From: Lamellibrachia columna
Lineage: Eukaryota > Annelida > Polychaeta > Sabellida > Siboglinidae
Direction: 5' to 3'
Length of the DNA: 64,000 nt
Assembly (NCBI GenBank): GCA_963662155.1
Contig: OY759265.1
Coordinates: 9,838,193 to 9,902,192, forward strand
Shown here: positions 31,166 through 42,260 of the stretch, piece after piece
Layout: every line of letters begins with the position of its first letter
Position numbering within the stretch: position 1 is the stretch's first letter
The notes under the pieces: model-generated
The model's database searches: none
What the model was told of the DNA's origin: nothing
Seen by the model: only the letters and a program-made list of their open reading frames with translations
Made by a program: the position numbers and the translations under genes

Positions 31166-31659
31166 TAGATGCCAAATACTGTTTACACGACAACACATGC
31201 ATGATTCCATGTCCATCTCACGGAAGACCTAAATGGTTACATCAGTTCAGTGTTTACCAGAGATGATATTAATTCATTACCAGTTCCAGATGCTAAATTT
31301 CAGGAGGCTAAATCAGACTATTTAATTGTAACTCCAGAAATGGTAGCTAAGAAAATAAAGGCAATGAAGGATAATAAATCACCTGGAGTGGATGAAATTC
31401 CTCCAAGACTACTAATGGAAACAGTACAACAAGTTAGTATACCACTTGCAAGAGTGTTCAACTTGTCATTAAAAGAGGGAGTGGTTCCGTTTGAATAGAA
31501 AGAAGCAGACATCATATCATTATTTAAAAGGTGTTCGAGTAATGTGTCAGAGAATTACAGACTAGCAAGTTTAACATCAGTGATTTGTAAATTATTAGAA
31601 AAGTTAATTAAAGACCATATGGTGGACTTCCTTGTTAGAAATAAATTATTAAATTCATC

Positions 31660-31777
31660 TGTAGCGTTTGGCAGTTTACGGCTAATGGTAGCGGTTGACT
31701 GTATTACCCCCTTGTGTATTTGTTTGATTGCAAGTTGTAAACTAAAGCCAATGTGTAGTGATCATTACAACTTTACA
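31660..31777 (+). repeat. left LTR of the gypsy deletion derivative
   Basis: It begins TGTAGCG and ends CTTTACA. The next bases, AATGGTGATTAGG, are where a tRNA primer-binding site would lie, but I cannot name the tRNA. Confidence 0.72.
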
Positions 31778-32103
31778 AATGGTGATTAGGATTGGATCAG
31801 ATTCATGCACATTTAACAGTTAAATTACGATTGCACCCACAATATTGACTTAATATTCATAGATATCCATAACATTGCCCACGCTGTTCATGATGCCTCA
31901 AGCAAAAACTGAACACTCAATGATTAGCACATTGCTAATGTGAACTGTATGATGACCACACATTTCTCAGTTGTTAGTACATACATTCTCTGTGCCACAG
32001 TCTCTACGCACACATATGTGAACAGCCTGAGATATCTAATGACAATCAAGGTACCACAGCAGCACTCTTGTCCCCCGTACATGGGATATGACCGCCGACA
32101 CCG

Positions 32104-32475
32104 GTGGATCTTGAGTCCAATACTGCTGAGAACTGGAAGCTATTCAAGCAAAAATGGAAGAACTATGCCATGATCACCCAACTCAGGAAACAGCCAGCCG
32201 ATTATCAGATTGCATTGCTAGTTCGCATGGTCAGTGATGGTGCTTTGAGAATATATGATGGGTTTACATTCGACACGGACAGTGACACCCGAACGGTGGA
32301 TGAGATCCTAACAAAATTTTACAGTTTCACAGTTGGAGAAGCCAATGAATGTTATGAGAGGTTTATCTTCAACAACCGAAATCAACAAACCAAGATATTC
32401 GAGCAGTTCTTAACAGCAATAAGAGTACGCATTAAGTCCCAACATCAAAGGTACAGCTGTTACCACAGTGGATGA
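32104..32475 (+). pseudogene. truncated gypsy gag joined to an integrase C-terminus
   Basis: The 123-codon frame has AENWKLFKQKWKNYAMITQL, a tryptophan/lysine block followed by ALLVRMVSDGALRIYDGF, TVDEILTKFYSFTVGEANE and CYERFIFNNRNQ. This is the pattern of gag in Ty3/gypsy elements of the K02A2.6/BEL-neighbour type widespread in invertebrates. Before any nucleocapsid motif the frame switches: another frame gives TVDDRHVIHWHASRFRKMF, which fits the C-terminal chromatin-side end of gypsy integrase (DxRxxxRHASRFK). The two parts meet at about 32445 with a frameshift, so no functional protein results. Confidence 0.7.
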
Positions 32476-32969
32476 CAGGCACGTCATTCATTGGCATGCA
32501 TCCCGGTTCAGGAAGATGTTTAAGCCACTTCCTGCCTCTGAAAAAAGGGTGAACTTGAGAGAAGCCCCAGATACCACGGAGACTCCTAAAACTACGACAC
32601 CAACTATGAAATGCTCAGATAGGAGACAGCCTGAAGCTCTAAGTAACAGCACCCCATACCACATGATGTCAACTCATCGCCGAGAACACCCACGTCACTC
32701 AATGAGACACCAAAGCTGCAATGGCCACAACGACAATGTTAAGCCCCTCACCATCTGAACGACTAAACATTCTAGTGGAAATTCACAACATATAATCAGG
32801 ACATTTAGCATGAGTCTGACATTTATGGTTGCAGTAGTATAACATTTGTGACCCTGCAGAGGATTATATTCATGTAGTCATACACGTATAATACAGTATA
32901 TATTTGAACAATGAGCATAAGGATGTAGAACAAACTTTACAACAGTTACAAGCTAATAGTAAAGAGGAA

Positions 32970-33064
32970 TGTAACTGTATTAACCACTTAACTGTTGACT
33001 GTGTATTCTTTCGATTACAAGTTGTAAACTAAAGCCAGTGTGTTGTGGTCATTACAACTTTACA
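32970..33064 (+). repeat. right LTR of the gypsy deletion derivative
   Basis: It starts TGTAACTG after the polypurine tract AAAGAGGAA and ends CTTTACA. It is 23 bases shorter than the left LTR because of gaps in the first third. Divergence between the LTRs shows the insertion is old. Confidence 0.72.
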
Positions 33065-33383
33065 ACATCTCAACATGGATTCCTAAAAGCAAGGTCATGC
33101 TTAACAAATATGTTGTTTTTTGGAAGAAATCACTCACTAAGTGTATAGATGAGGGATCACCAGTAGATATTAGCTACTTAGAGTTTCAGAAAGCTTTTGA
33201 GAAAGTGCCAAAGATTACTTAAATTAAAAGCCCATGTATCAGGGACGGCATAATCGACTGGATAGAACAATGCCTGACTGACAGAAGACAACTTGTTGTA
33301 GTAGATGGGGAGGTTTCAAACTGGAAATCAGTTTTGAGTGAGGTACCACAAGGATCAGTATTAGGACCTTTATTTTTCTTAAT

Positions 33384-33487
<104 letters not shown>

Positions 33488-33992
33488 ATGACTTGGACGT
33501 TAATATAACAAGCAACATACTGAAATTTGCAGGTGAAACAAAACTTTTAGAAAGGTTAACACTGATGGTAATAAACAACATTTACAAAACGATCTAGACA
33601 AATTAGTTAAATGAACTGAAAATTGGCAGATGTTATTCAGTTTTTTTAAATGTAAATGCCTACACACAGGACACGGGAACTTGGATGTAAACTATAAAAT
33701 GGGGGATAATGTTCTAGGTACTACTGTAAAAGAAAAGGATTTAGGAGTAACAATAAGTGCTGATATGAAAGTTTCAGAGCAGTGTGGTTTTGCAGCTTCA
33801 AAGGGTAAGCAAATTCTTGGGTTCATTAGGAGAAATATAAAATGCAAGGAAAAAAGCTAATTATACGTCTGTGTAAAGCAATAATTAGGCCTCATTTAAA
33901 ATACTGTGTACAAGCATGGAGACCATATTGTAAGAAGGATATAGATGCGCTTGAACAAATTCAGAGGAGAGCAACTAAAATGATTCCAGAAC

Positions 33993-35213
33993 CAGGCCTG
34001 GGTCCAATTAAAAAAAAATCAATTACAATTACTTTAAATTTTTTAGTTCAATTACAATTACACTCCTAAAATTTTCAAATCAATTACAATTACACCATTT
34101 CAGTTTCAATCACAATTACATTTGTATTATGCAGAACCATTTGTTAATTATGTAGCGTGTGTTGCTGATTGTGCGTACAGATAATATGATTGATAAACAA
34201 ATATAATGAACTTGGGGATGTTTGCACATTTTGTTGACCCGTGATTTCATGATTTCATATACAATTAGCTAGACAAATATTATTTTTTGGGTCCTTATAA
34301 TGTAATGTTTGCTTGGTTCATTAATTAATGTTTAATTACATGGAGTACAGTACAACTATAAACAAAGGCCACAACCATTTGAAATCCTAATGAGTCTCCA
34401 ATCTACTAAGTCATTTCAAAGCAATTCTACTCATAAAATGTAACCACAAATAATTCATACCAGTACATTAGCAATGTTCACATCAAGATACGTCCCAATG
34501 GGTTTTATGTATACTCCTTGGTGTACACCCATTTTGTCTACTGTGTTATACCCAGATTGGTTTACTTGGCAGTTGCATTTTGAAGTTCTACCCTAGTTTG
34601 CCCACAATGAGTCTCTTGGCTTCAAGCCCTGTCAGTATTCTTACCTAATAAACCTGTGGGCTGTAGCTCACTCTCAACTTAGCTTATTTACTGACTTGGG
34701 CAATGTTAATTACATGATCTAAGTACTGTATCAACAGAAACCACCACCTGGCCCTTCACTGTGTTACAGAATCAAAGAAAAGTCAGACCAATGACCAATT
34801 GGGGTATACCTTGAAAACAGCTAATGGTGATGCCTTTTGGCATATTTGGAGTGCTTTGGAAGCTAGGTGTGAACTGTCTGTTGGCAGATTGCAATTAAAC
34901 ATTGCTTAGGAAGGCCAAAGATATAATGTTGGTGCACTTGTTATATCTGTATATTCCTTTGATTATATGAGCAGGTCCTGCACGTGTTATAATTAAGATC
35001 ATGATTTTCAATTTGTGTGAGAGAGTATTAATATTTTTGTAGAGTTTTTTTGTGGTAGTTTGTTATAGGAAAGATACTGTAATTGATTGTAATTGATGAA
35101 ATTACACAACATATTTCAATTACAATTACAGCAGAATTTCAAGCTACAATTTCAGCATTTTGCTGTAACCAATTACAATTGCAATTACAATTACATAATT
35201 GGACCCAGCCCTG
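33993..35213. mobile_element. non-autonomous hAT DNA transposon (1.22 kb)
   Basis: The ends are CAGGCCTGGGTCCAATTA on the left and, inverted, CAGGGCTGGGTCCAATTA on the right, an 18-bp terminal inverted repeat with one mismatch. CAGGG ends and an exact 8-bp target duplication TCCAGAAC (33985-33992 and 35214-35221) are diagnostic of hAT elements. Both subterminal regions are rich in repeated CAATTACAATTAC words. The interior (34100-35080) has no transposase. Removing it restores the reading order of the CR1-group RT (MIPE then RDLSY), which confirms the boundaries. Confidence 0.92.
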
Positions 35214-35733
35214 TCCAGAACCGAGAGACCTTAGTTATGAAGACTGTCTGAAAATATTGACAGAAATATTTTTTTCTCACTCAAGAAAGATAGTAGAACT
35301 AGAGGACATGAGGTAACATTAGTAAAGGATCAGTGTAGATTGGATATCAGGAAATACTCATTCTTACAAAGGACTATAAATGAATGAAACAAAATTATCT
35401 ACAGATTGTGTAACTGCTAGCAGCGTGAATATGTTTATGTTACACATAGATGAAAATTGTTGGACTCACAATAAGCCAATTGATACTTTGTCCAGTTACC
35501 ATCTGGGCCTTTGTCTTGGATGGCAATCTTGTTAAATCTTGTCTTGTTAAATGTGCATTTACAAATGGGAAATGTTAGTACAATGTAAATCAATATATTA
35601 CAGCTCCATCTAGTGAATCAATCTTCAAGAAAGATAAAAGTTTGAATATCTTATCTTGTGACCGTTTGATGCCTTTTTATTCAATCAATTGATTTGTTTC
35701 AGTTCATCATTTACCCAGAATGACCTGCCCAGC

Positions 35734-38700
35734 ATGTCAACGATTCAGTTACAGAAGTCGCAGCGTCTGCGTGTGAATCGCGTTGCTCTCATACAGGAGT
35801 TGAATGTTGCACATGTTCTACCACATCTCATCAAGTCCGGTGTCATCACTGATGACGACAGGAAGGCAATCGTTACTGCTAAAACCACACACAACAAAAC
35901 CCGTCGTCTGCTAGACTTACTCCCCCAGAAGGGGCGTGTCGTCGACTGGTACGGTGTGTTTCGTGAAGCCCTCATATGTCCAAATACATACAGCGCTGAC
36001 ACCAGAAAGAAATATCAAATCCTTGTTGCATTTTTGGACAACACCATCATACCAACACCGCAGAAACCCAGTGAGGTCAAAGTTTATCCAGTAGCTGAAG
36101 TGAGGCTGCCCCATCTGCCGAACATTGTCAGCTCAGAGGCAATAGTCAAGACTCGATCAGGATCATATGTTTCATTTGCGCCTTACAAGGTTCCTTACAC
36201 AAATGGAAACATGTCCAGCGATAGCAAAGATGCAGACCCAAGCACGAAATCACCCGACAGTTCGACAGTGCCAAATTTAAAGAATTTTGCGACGATCATC
36301 AAGGAACCACAGGGGCATTTCAGGAGGTTGGAGTCGTCTGGTGACCCGGAGGATGCAGCACAACTGGAGAAGGAGAGGGACGTTCTGCAGAAGATGCGCA
36401 ACTTGGAGGTGATGTTTGTTCTCGACAGGCGAGGGCAAATTCCTGACGGTGTGGAGTTGTGTCTCAGCATGGCCATGGAAGGTGTACTCGCCGACCCCAG
36501 CGTGTACCATCTGTACTTCAAGTACTTTCAGCAAGTCCAGGTGACACACAACATCAACATGATGGCCGATGTCGGCAACTCCTTTGTTCGATTTCTCGAG
36601 CGATTGAAGGACTCACGCAACGATGAACTGCGTGAACAGGTTGTAAAGATGGCCTTCAAGTTGTTCCAGTTCATGTCTGAATTTGGCCTGTATTACCAGT
36701 CGGAGCTATTACTCTTTGCCCTCACTCGGTACCTCTCGACACACCTGTGTCTCGAGACGAGGGTCGCGATGTGGGAGGCGTATGTCAAAATGATGCACAT
36801 CAGTAATATCAATGTAAAGTACCATGAGGCGAACCAAAGTCGTAACATGGCAAAGAAGATCTCGCATCACATCAAGACTGGGGGACACCTGCTGGACGAC
36901 TCGGAACTACACCTAGAGCAGAGCGTGATGATGTGGGAACATGACAGCATCCTGCAGGCAGTGCCTCTGGCAGAGAAGGCACTCAAGGTATCATCTTCAT
37001 TTGTCTTCTTTGTGGCATAGAGGGTTGCATCACAAACTTCTTGTTTCTCTGCCTTCTCACATCTCTTCCATCTTTTCATATTCTTCAGCAATATGTATGC
37101 ATATGTACATATATAATATATAAACCTTTACCTTACCAATATATTGGCAGTTCTTTTGTTAAACTAGTGCATGAAGTATCAGGTACAGGATTCTGGTGGG
37201 ATAGATGTGGTTTGTTTTATTTTATATTTTTAGCTCAGAGGTTTCTTCATCAGCAATAGCTACATATGTTTTACTGTATTCAAAATATTTTACTTTTCGA
37301 TATTGAATACTATTGCTGTTGTTGTAGGAAGTTGAGCCTGACAACCACCAGGGGGTCATTGAGGCTCTGTGTAATTTGTCGCTGGTAAACTCGATGCAGG
37401 GAGAGTTGAAGAAGTCTGCACAGCTGGTCATTGAAGCTGTCAGGCTCGCCAAGTGAGTAACTCTACCCAGAAAGTACTCATCTAGAGACAGGGCACCTCC
37501 TAGTTCTAGAAGATATAAACTTTACTTGCTTAAATTATGCTATGATAGTATTGTTGCCATTATTGAAACTAGAATAGTACATAGATAAAATGAGACATTT
37601 TTTTTAACAGAGGAAAGATGTATATTTGAAGGAATCAAAGTTACAACCCAACCAGTGGCCCAACACTTTAAAAAGCAGTGTAAAGGTGGCTTCATTTAGA
37701 AACAGCAAGAAAACAAGAAAAACACATTATGGTAGAAATGAAATATCTCATGTTTGAAGACACTTGATGTATACGTTTCCATCGCATTGGTTTTTACAGG
37801 GGACATTTTGGGACACACCACCCACTGTATGTGAAGGCATTGCTACATTTCTGCCACTTCTCCAATGAGTTCCTCCAGGACGCCATGGGCGTGACTGTAG
37901 CCAGGGTGGGTGCTGTACAACCAACACATTTCACACTTGCCAGAAGAGACTAAAGGTCGTTGGTCCCTTCTACCTGGTGTCTTTGTCAGGTGAAGTAAAA
38001 CATCCCACACTGGGTAAATGTGTAACCTCCTGTGGACTCCATCTCTCAACCACGAGTCACAGCAGAAGCATCCATGACATAACTCAGTCAATTCTGCTAA
38101 CTACCTCGCATGATCGAGGACATGACTGAATGAAAAATGCTTGCCAAAAACTCCCACATGTCTAACAGTAACGTATTGTCAATAGAGAATTCTGCCCTGC
38201 CACAGGACCAATTCCATGAGTAATTCATGGATGCAACTTGAATCAGACACCTACAAATAATTTTTCTCGTTGCTATGACACTTTTTGAATTTTCATCTTG
38301 TTTCATTAATAATATGAGTTGTTTCCAGAGGGCTGTGGCAACTGCGGAGAAGTTGTATGGTGGCGCCACCACTCTGCTGCTAGCACAAACGCACCAGGCA
38401 CTAGCGAGAGCGTTGCGTGTTTTGGATGCAGACACCCCCAGTGGCAGCGATGAACATTATAGGGAGGCTGTGACTGCGCTGGACATGGCAAGAGAAATAT
38501 TGCCTTACAACCATCCTCTCCTGGCCTTGTTCAGGTTCACTCTAGGTGAGGGTCTATGTGGATGTTTATCCTGGAAAACAATCATTCCAAGTGATTTCAT
38601 CAACTGGTGTATCCAGCATCAGTGATTTAAGATTCAGTTGTCAATGTTGCCAGCTCTATGTGCATTTTTGTGTAAACCACGCTTCCAGAGGGTTAAATAC

Positions 38701-41073
38701 ACCTTACGCTCACATGTTATTTGACAGTCCTACACATGTTATTTGACAGTCCTACACATGTTATTTGAAAGTCCTACACATGTTATTTGACAGTCCTACA
38801 CATGTTATTTGACAGTCCTACACATGTTATTTGACAGTCCTACGCTGTGCTGACACTTCCACCCCACTCCAATTCAAATTAATCTATGCATTGCTTTCCT
38901 TTAAATGTTGTTGAACTAAATTATATCATAAACAACTTCTTTAGAAAATAATCCAACATTCTGTTGAACATAACATTATCTCCACTTGCTGCCACTGGAT
39001 CTTGGACTTTGTCTCTTAACTGTAGAGTTACGGTCTTAGATACTGGACCGCCGCGTATTGTGTTATTTCCCAATGTTAAACCAGTATTTATGTGTTCAGC
39101 CCAGTGCTTGCAATGGCGGTCGATGATGCAGACGTCTGAGGATGCCATTGCCAGTCTTACTTTGGCTGAGACAGAGGCACGCGCAGCTCTCAGCACCTTC
39201 AAGACATCGTGGGGAGCCAACAGTTTGAGGGCTGGCCAGGCTCACAATCTCATGTCGCAGATCTATGCGAAGATGACCAGGTAAACTCAAACATCTTGTG
39301 GGTTTGACCTCCCCCTCCCCCTCCCCCTCCCCCTGCCCCTCCCCCTCCCCCTCCCCCTCCCCCTCCCCCTCCCCCTCCCCCTCCCCCTCCCCCTCCCCCT
39401 CCCCCTCCCCCTCCCCCTCCCCCTCCCCCTCCCCCTCCCCCTCCCCCTCCCCCTCCCCCTCCCCCTCCCCCTCCCCCTCCCCCTCCCCCTCCCCCTCCCC
39501 CTCCCCCTCCCCCTCCCCCTCCCCTCCCCTCCCCTCCCCTCCCCTCCCCTCCCCTCCCCTCCCCTCCCCTCCCCTCCCCTCCCCTCCCCTCCCCTCCCCT
39601 CCCCTCCCCCTCCCCCTCCCCCTCCCCCTCCCCCTCCCCCTCCCCCTCCCCCTCCCCCCCCCTCCCCTCCCCTCCCCTCCCCTCCCCTCCCCTCCCCTCC
39701 CCCTCCCCCTCCCCCCTCCCCCTCCCCCCTCTCTACATGAAAACAATCAGATACGTTACTGAAGGATAGTCATTGTTTCACTAATTATAAGGTTGCACAC
39801 ACCTGTGGAAAAACTTGTGGACACACAGAGCCAATAGTCTCGATCTGCAAAACCCATAGGGGCATGCATTGGTAGCCACCAAAACACTTGCTCTGATAAT
39901 GGAGCGAGTGCCTTATTTAGGCATATATCCATTAAGACAACACATATTCCCATTAAGACAACACATTATTATTATTCTAGAATATCTGAAGTCCTGGGCT
40001 GTTGTTGCCTTTGGTGACTGGCAGTGTTACTAGCTGGATTATTTGACCACCATTTGACCTTTATGGTGCCACACTTTCTGAGAGTGTATTGCTAGTGCTT
40101 CTCCAACTTGTGATCTTCTGGCTGTCTCTATAGATGGGAGGAAGCTGAGCAGATGCTGCTGACGAGTCTTGCCCTCCACCGCCAGACTCTCCCGGCCAAC
40201 AGCTACCATCTGCAGCTGATGAAGGCCACACTGGGGACCTTCTACAGGACCATTGGCAGACCACTGGACGCCATTCAGCTGCTGAAGGATGTCATAGACA
40301 ACTCAGGTCTGTAGTGCAGATTTTCATCAGATTGTAGAAATGGAGGTGAAGGGAATTTCTCCATTAAAAATCTGTGCTATTTCCTGGCTAACTAGTGTTT
40401 CCATTGTCTTATTCATTCAATTAATGACACCTATATATATTATAGAATCTATGTTGCACAGTATACATTAAAAGGGGAATTGGTTAGAAATAATGATATT
40501 GGTCATGACTGAACATTTTGTATACGTTGAAAAATTCGCTCTCTACTTTTAAAAGTTCTGTTTTACATCAAATACCTTAAAATTAGATGTTTTTATAAAA
40601 TTATTATTGTAATAAAAATTGGCTATAAGCTATGCATGGTTTCACAGGGATAAATTTAGTTGCCTCTAAATGTAGTAATTAATTAAATGAATTATTCCTT
40701 GTATGATTGCAACTGGATAAACTATACTATTATTAAAAAGACGTTATTTTTAAAGAATTTGTTTACCTCTATAACCAGCTTACTTTAATATTCAGAACAA
40801 TACAATTACTTTGGTGTTTTGTAATTATAATTTATAAATGATTTATCGGCACATTCTCTGTTCTGTGTACCAGACGGTTGTGGAGGCATGTACATAAAGT
40901 GGATCCACATCTGTTGTGAGATGCTCATCAGCCAAATGAAGGCAACCAATCAGGACAAAGAAGCTAACACCTACCAGATGGCGCTGGTGAACTGGCTCAA
41001 CAAGAATCGACTGGCGAACAACCCCATAACCTGGGACGTTCTCGACGCACCACCACAGACTTATGACCAATGA
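35734..41073 (+). CDS. CARD-TPR protein: N-terminal CARD fused to an APPBP2-like region
   Basis: Seven coding exons: 35734-36987, 37328-37452, 37800-37905, 38329-38545, 39100-39280, 40134-40306 and 40874-41073. They join in phase to 751 codons plus stop. A CARD is at about residues 4-95 (NRVALIQEL, HVLPHLIKSGVITDDDRKAI, TRRLLDLLPQKG). A polar linker follows to about 205. From about 215 to the end is a helical/TPR region resembling APPBP2, a CUL2-ligase substrate receptor that binds APP and microtubules. Segments are MSEFGLYYQSELLLFAL, KKSAQLVIEAVRLAKGHFGT, HHPLYVKALLHF, AREILPYNHPLLAL and RWEEAEQMLLTSLALHRQ. CARD and the first APPBP2-like third share exon 1, so the fusion is genuine. The ATG at 35734 follows an acceptor (TGTTTCAG, 35693-35702), so a 5' untranslated exon exists. 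Human APPBP2 is 585 aa with no CARD. The donor of exon 3 could shift by a base. Confidence 0.82.
38711..38842. repeat. 22-bp minisatellite, six units
   Basis: Six exact or nearly exact units contain CACATGTTATTTGACAGTCC, with one unit reading TTTGAAAG. It lies in intron 4 of the CARD-APPBP2-like gene. Confidence 0.9.
39309..39732. repeat. CCCCCT/CCCCT polypyrimidine tract (424 bp)
   Basis: A hexamer CCCCCT array (about 39309-39519) is followed by a pentamer CCCCT array (about 39520-39608), hexamers again, then mixed pentamers and hexamers. The complementary strand is (GGGGGA)n/(GGGGA)n. It begins 28 bases after the donor of exon 5 of the CARD-APPBP2-like gene. Guanine runs of four to five every five or six bases can form G-quadruplexes, and the mirror-symmetric purine tract can form triplex DNA. 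Confidence 0.95.
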
Positions 41074-41800
41074 AGACACCAATGAGCGGGGGGGGGAAGG
41101 AAATGGCTGCAGGAAAGACCGAAACACCACAAAACTAACTTGATACATTGATATTGGGTTAATTGTGTAAGATCTTAGCAGAACAAAATTGTACACTTTG
41201 AAGAGCATAGGTACTAACCCTTATGGTTTACCTGTAAGACTTAAAAGATTTTCTTAAATTTGCTGGTTTTACCAGCATAGGAGACATTCCATATAATTTG
41301 GTATGTTTTTATCATTGTATTACGGGATACAGCTTGTGTTTGTTAATTGGCATGCAAATAACAAAACACTTCTGAAGAGTAGTAACTCTTGCAAATATTT
41401 TAGCTGTGCATAGTCAGCGGCACCAAAATCTCACGAGATCCAATCAATATATATCCCAGTTTGTATGTCAATCTACTTTTATGCATGCCCAGCAAACCAG
41501 TGGAAGTAGATAATCATAATTCGTCAGGTTCATTTGTGATCTTATGGATTTGTTTTGACCCGCATGGAAGGGTCAACAATTGCTCTGAACGATCATCTCA
41601 CAAATCTTTTTTTTAACCATTCTGATATTGACAAACCAACTGTAGACAACTGGTGTAGACAGGACAGAAAGTTTATCTGGGAGTATTTTATTTACATTTA
41701 AGGAGCTTATTAAATAAAGTTTTTGTGTGTCAAATCCATCAAGGAGCTTCTTAAATATGGTGAAATGACCCTCAACACGCTAATGTGCTGGTATAAAATA
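41074..41800 (+). other. 3' untranslated region of the CARD-APPBP2-like gene
   Basis: The stretch after the stop has no coding content. AATAAA at 41713-41718 is the best polyadenylation signal, which would give about 660 bases of 3' untranslated region. Confidence 0.5.
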
Positions 41801-41804
41801 CTCT

Positions 41805-42260
41805 CTCACTCAGTCCTCTTCTCTCCCACTGGAGCATAAGGCACCAACAAATCTTCAGCAGTCTTGGGCGAGCCAGCCAGCCAGTCTTCACAGCCATCTA
41901 CATCTTCTTCCAGTCCTTCTCCAGCTGCCCAGTGGTCTGCCTCTTTTTCCAGGTGATGTCTATTTGAGAGCAGCATGTGTAAGACTATTTCTGTCCATGC
42001 GGAGAACATAGCCAAGTCATCTCCGCCTTCTCTGCTTCACCTCATCTACAGTGTTGTTGATGTTGGTGTGTTCAGTGATATCTTTGTTTGTCACTCGCTG
42101 CTCCCTCCGTATTCTCACAATTCTTCTGAGGCACCTGCATATTTTCAGTTTGTTCTTGGTTTGGAGAGAAGTGGATTTGGTATCAAATACACAGCTGTAT
42201 ATTGCTTGAATTGTAGGTATATTTCTATATGTTGTCATCACCCTCACTTATATGCTTTAT
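41805..42260 (-). mobile_element. non-LTR retrotransposon C-terminal relic
   Basis: Read on the minus strand it gives CRCLRRIVRIRREQRVTNKD, NINNTVDEVKQRRRR, LGYVLRMDRNSLTHAALK, a GxW RRT segment and FVGALCSS. This is the common C-terminal order of RTE/CR1-like RT proteins (RRIL, RVTN, LGHVLRMD, GTWRRT, ALCS). It is 5'-truncated before the RT core and frameshifted. It lies in the convergent intergenic space between the CARD-APPBP2-like gene and LRRC40. Confidence 0.75.

Larger units (their letters stand above)
31660..33064 (+). mobile_element. gypsy-type deletion derivative with two short LTRs
   Basis: The left LTR is 31660-31777 (118 bp), the right LTR 32970-33064 (95 bp). They share TGTAAACTAAAGCCA and CATTACAACTTTACA and have TG...CA ends. 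AAAGAGGAA before the right LTR is a polypurine tract. Flanks read TCATC on the left and ACATC on the right, a near-perfect 5-bp target duplication. Joining the flanks restores the host CR1 frame (NSS then QHGF). Inside is a gag start (32104-32475) followed directly by an integrase C-terminus (about 32455-32530). Protease, RT, RNase H and the integrase core are deleted. The element is about 1.4 kb and non-autonomous. Confidence 0.8.

Noticed and set aside
39096..39762. Glycine/glutamate repeat frame (-) and serine/proline repeat frame (+)
   Set aside because: Pure translation of the CCCCCT/CCCCT tract. The only real coding DNA in the range is exon 5 of the CARD-APPBP2-like gene.
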